Below are positions 62,405 to 64,000 of a DNA stretch of 64,000 bases, in pieces (the stretch's first letter is position 1; each line of letters starts with the position of its first letter). The notes under the pieces are model-generated. The model was not told the origin of the DNA, made no database searches, and worked only from the letters and a program-made list of their open reading frames with translations. Position numbers and translations under genes: made by a program. Source of the stretch: Verrucomicrobiaceae bacterium (GTDB lineage Bacteria > Verrucomicrobiota > Verrucomicrobiia > Verrucomicrobiales > Verrucomicrobiaceae); assembly GCA_016795485.1 (NCBI GenBank), contig JAEUHM010000003.1, forward strand, positions 153,347-217,346. Direction: 5' to 3'.

Positions 62405-64000
62405 CTACGGTCTCGTGACCTTCAGATGCACGAAGCGCTTCGACACGCCGCTGCCGGCAGGGACAGTGACTTTGATTTGCTGGGTGGAGCCGTTGTCGCT
62501 AAGCACGCTGGGGGCACCGATGCCTGAAGCACTCCAATCGTTGCCAAGCGTATCGCTCCACTCGACCGTGTAGGTCACATCGGTGGCGGATTTGTTCTTC
62601 GTGTAGATGAAGTCGAAGTTGGCCCCGTTGCGAGTGGCGGACTGAGGCGGCGGGGTGCTGGTGTTGGGATTGGTGGCGCAGGCGTATTCGAGGAGGTTGG
62701 CGAGGCCGTCGTTGTCCTTGTCGGCGGTGTCGGCGTAGATGCCGACGGTGCTCGTGGTGCCGAATTGGGAATAACGCCATGCTTCGATGGGTGTGCCGAC
62801 TTGGATGCTGATGGTAGCACCAGCGTTTTGACCGCCAAGCCACTGCACCGGCGTGGTGGTAAGCTTGGTGATGTCCGCAGGTGCCAAGGCAGCGTCAAAG
62901 ACGGCCAAATCAGCGAGTGAGCCGTTCAGCCAGCGGTCGAGCACGGTGGTTGCTCCAGATCCGCCGAACTTCACGGGTTGGCTGTTTGTGATGGCGAGCG
63001 CGAAGGCGTTGTCACTGCCGACGAGCACGCCGTTGTGATACCAACTGATCACGCTGCCGCTGCGGACGACGGCGAAGTGATTCCAAGTGCCGGTGGCGAC
63101 GTTGGTTTTGCTCAAACCGATGTCTTGCGTGTTGGCGCTGGTAAAGTTCCGCAGTTCAAGCGTGCTGCCAGTGCCATAGAAGGCAAGCGTGAGGGCGCTG
63201 GGGCCGAAACTGCCGGAACTGCCAAGCTGCATGATGACATCCTGATTGGTGGCGGTGCTGCGTTTGAACCAGCCAGCGAGGGTCCAGTCAGCCGTGGCGA
63301 GATCGAGTTCGCTGGTGTTGAGCATGCGCTCGAGCCGCACGGCTCCTGCAGTGCTGTTTTCAGTGAGGGCGAGGCTTGTGACGTAACTCGAAAGAGGTGA
63401 ATCGGAGGCGAAACTCGACGTTCCAGTGCCTTGCACGTTCAGCGTGCCATCACGGCCCTGGCCGCTGCTGTCGGTGACGTCGCTACTTTGAAACGCGTAG
63501 TTCAGCACGGTGCGTTCATCGCGGGTGGTGTCGGTGACGGTGTAGCTGAAGCTGGCGGGGCCGCTGTAACCTGCGGCGGGCGTGAAACGGGCGGTGTGAC
63601 CATCAGGAAGCATCACGACCGTGCCATTGCTGGCGCTGCCGAGCGCGAGCTTGAGGCTGGTGAGCGGCGTTTCGACATCGCTGATGAGCGTGTGGAGGTC
63701 GATGTCGATGGGGGCGGCCTGCGGGGTGCTGAGCGAGGCTGCATTCGCTGTCGGCGGATACGCGACATCGACTCGATTCACGAAGCTGGTGCGAGAGAGG
63801 CCGTTCGCATCGGTGGCGATGGCTTTGAGGTAGTGCGGGCCGCCGGAGAGGGGTGGAGTGATGGAGTAAGGGAGTGAAGTGTCCGTGCCGAGGAGCGTGG
63901 CACCATCGTAAAAGGCCACGCTGGTGATGGCTCCATCGGTGGCGATGGCATCGGCGGTGAGCGTCACATTTCCAGCGCGTGAAATGACCGCGCCATCGGC
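62405..64000 (-). CDS. Secreted multidomain protein, 3' part (Ig-like, LamG, shared C-terminal module)
   Basis: 531 residues are visible; the frame is open at the right edge, so the N-terminus is missing. Order: a bacterial Ig-like domain (from the edge to about 63780, with ITSVAFYDGATLLGTD), a cadherin-like/Ig part with PIDIDLHTLISD and LPDGHTARFTPA (~63750-63540), a LamG domain (63500-62900), and a C-terminal block with DKDNDGLANLLEYA, followed by ~75 residues shared with the giant protease. This is the same architecture as the end of that protein. Ligand unknown; probable surface or secreted glycan-binding protein. Confidence 0.9.
   Translation of the reverse strand, partial: ADGAVISRAGNVTLTADAIATDGAITSVAFYDGATLLGTDTSLPYSITPPLSGGPHYLKAIATDANGLSRTSFVNRVDVAYPPTANAASLSTPQAAPIDIDLHTLISDVETPLTSLKLALGSASNGTVVMLPDGHTARFTPAAGYSGPASFSYTVTDTTRDERTVLNYAFQSSDVTDSSGQGRDGTLNVQGTGTSSFASDSPLSSYVTSLALTENSTAGAVRLERMLNTSELDLATADWTLAGWFKRSTATNQDVIMQLGSSGSFGPSALTLAFYGTGSTLELRNFTSANTQDIGLSKTNVATGTWNHFAVVRSGSVISWYHNGVLVGSDNAFALAITNSQPVKFGGSGATTVLDRWLNGSLADLAVFDAALAPADITKLTTTPVQWLGGQNAGATISIQVGTPIEAWRYSQFGTTSTVGIYADTADKDNDGLANLLEYACATNPNTSTPPPQSATRNGANFDFIYTKNKSATDVTYTVEWSDTLGNDWSASGIGAPSVLSDNGSTQQIKVTVPAGSGVSKRFVHLKVTRP

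Noticed and set aside
61408..62418. Open frame opposite the sulfatase
   Set aside because: Antisense shadow; the sulfatase signature on the minus strand is clear.

Overview
The window looks like a chromosomal segment of a Verrucomicrobiota bacterium, most like a Prosthecobacter-type member of Verrucomicrobiales. This is judged from gene families and style, not from a search. The pointers are PVC-superphylum families (PSD1-type DUF1549/DUF1553 protein with a cytochrome-like N-terminus, DUF1501 Tat protein, a small PSCyt1-like cytochrome), an arylsulfatase and an FGE-type domain, a Tat-exported Gfo/Idh/MocA oxidoreductase, very large secreted proteins with autotransporter-type beta-strand repeats, and start codons that mostly lack a clear Shine-Dalgarno sequence.

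Layout, left half. 1-441 is the tail of an FGE-like gene. A SWIM/SNF2 helicase (489-3920, minus) is divergent from kup-tilS (4090-6944), followed by a tyrosine/glutamine-rich lipoprotein, an orphan KorA-type 2-oxoacid:ferredoxin oxidoreductase subunit, a lipase-like lipoprotein and an inactive-looking rhomboid-fold protein with a zinc ribbon. Next come tatD, an AddB-like nuclease, a bifunctional-nuclease-domain protein with a very acidic tail, a gamma-carbonic-anhydrase-like protein and an HU protein with a UUCG-loop terminator. A minus-strand GldF/GldG/DUF4340 operon, a second kup, a small cytochrome and a DUF1501 protein follow. 25821-32521 is a long minus-strand operon (MoxR, DUF4350, DUF4129, zinc-finger membrane proteins, GYF/RDD protein) that ends near dnaA.

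Layout, middle. dnaA-dnaN-lipoprotein and tyrA-aroA-cmk-plsC form a housekeeping block on the plus strand. A Cys-rich miniprotein, a neutral-ceramidase-like protein and PSD1 follow. Then a second MoxR gene is coupled to a single gene that fuses DUF58 to a TgpA-like membrane transglutaminase. A Gfo/Idh dehydrogenase and a xylose-isomerase-like protein (probable sugar catabolism pair) and rplI complete this part.

Right end, accessory. 51396-58850 encodes a 2,484-residue exported protein with a gametolysin-like metzincin protease domain, PKD, LamG, DUF1349-like and beta-strand repeat modules. It is bracketed by two same-direction copies of a dispersed element. The left copy (about 51203-51346) has two repeat units and the right copy (about 58987-59465) has seventeen units of a strict 21-bp repeat centred on the palindrome CCAATTGG, which can also be read as a heptapeptide repeat P-[IV]-G-[KN]-x-x-x. 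A VapBC-type toxin-antitoxin pair, a small hypothetical protein, a sulfatase and the 3' part of a second LamG/Ig-like secreted protein follow; that protein shares its C-terminal ~110 residues with the giant protease.

The most unusual structure is the 21-bp array and its flanking-copy arrangement around the giant gene. No CRISPR array, tRNA, rRNA, IS element or recognisable oriC boxes were seen.
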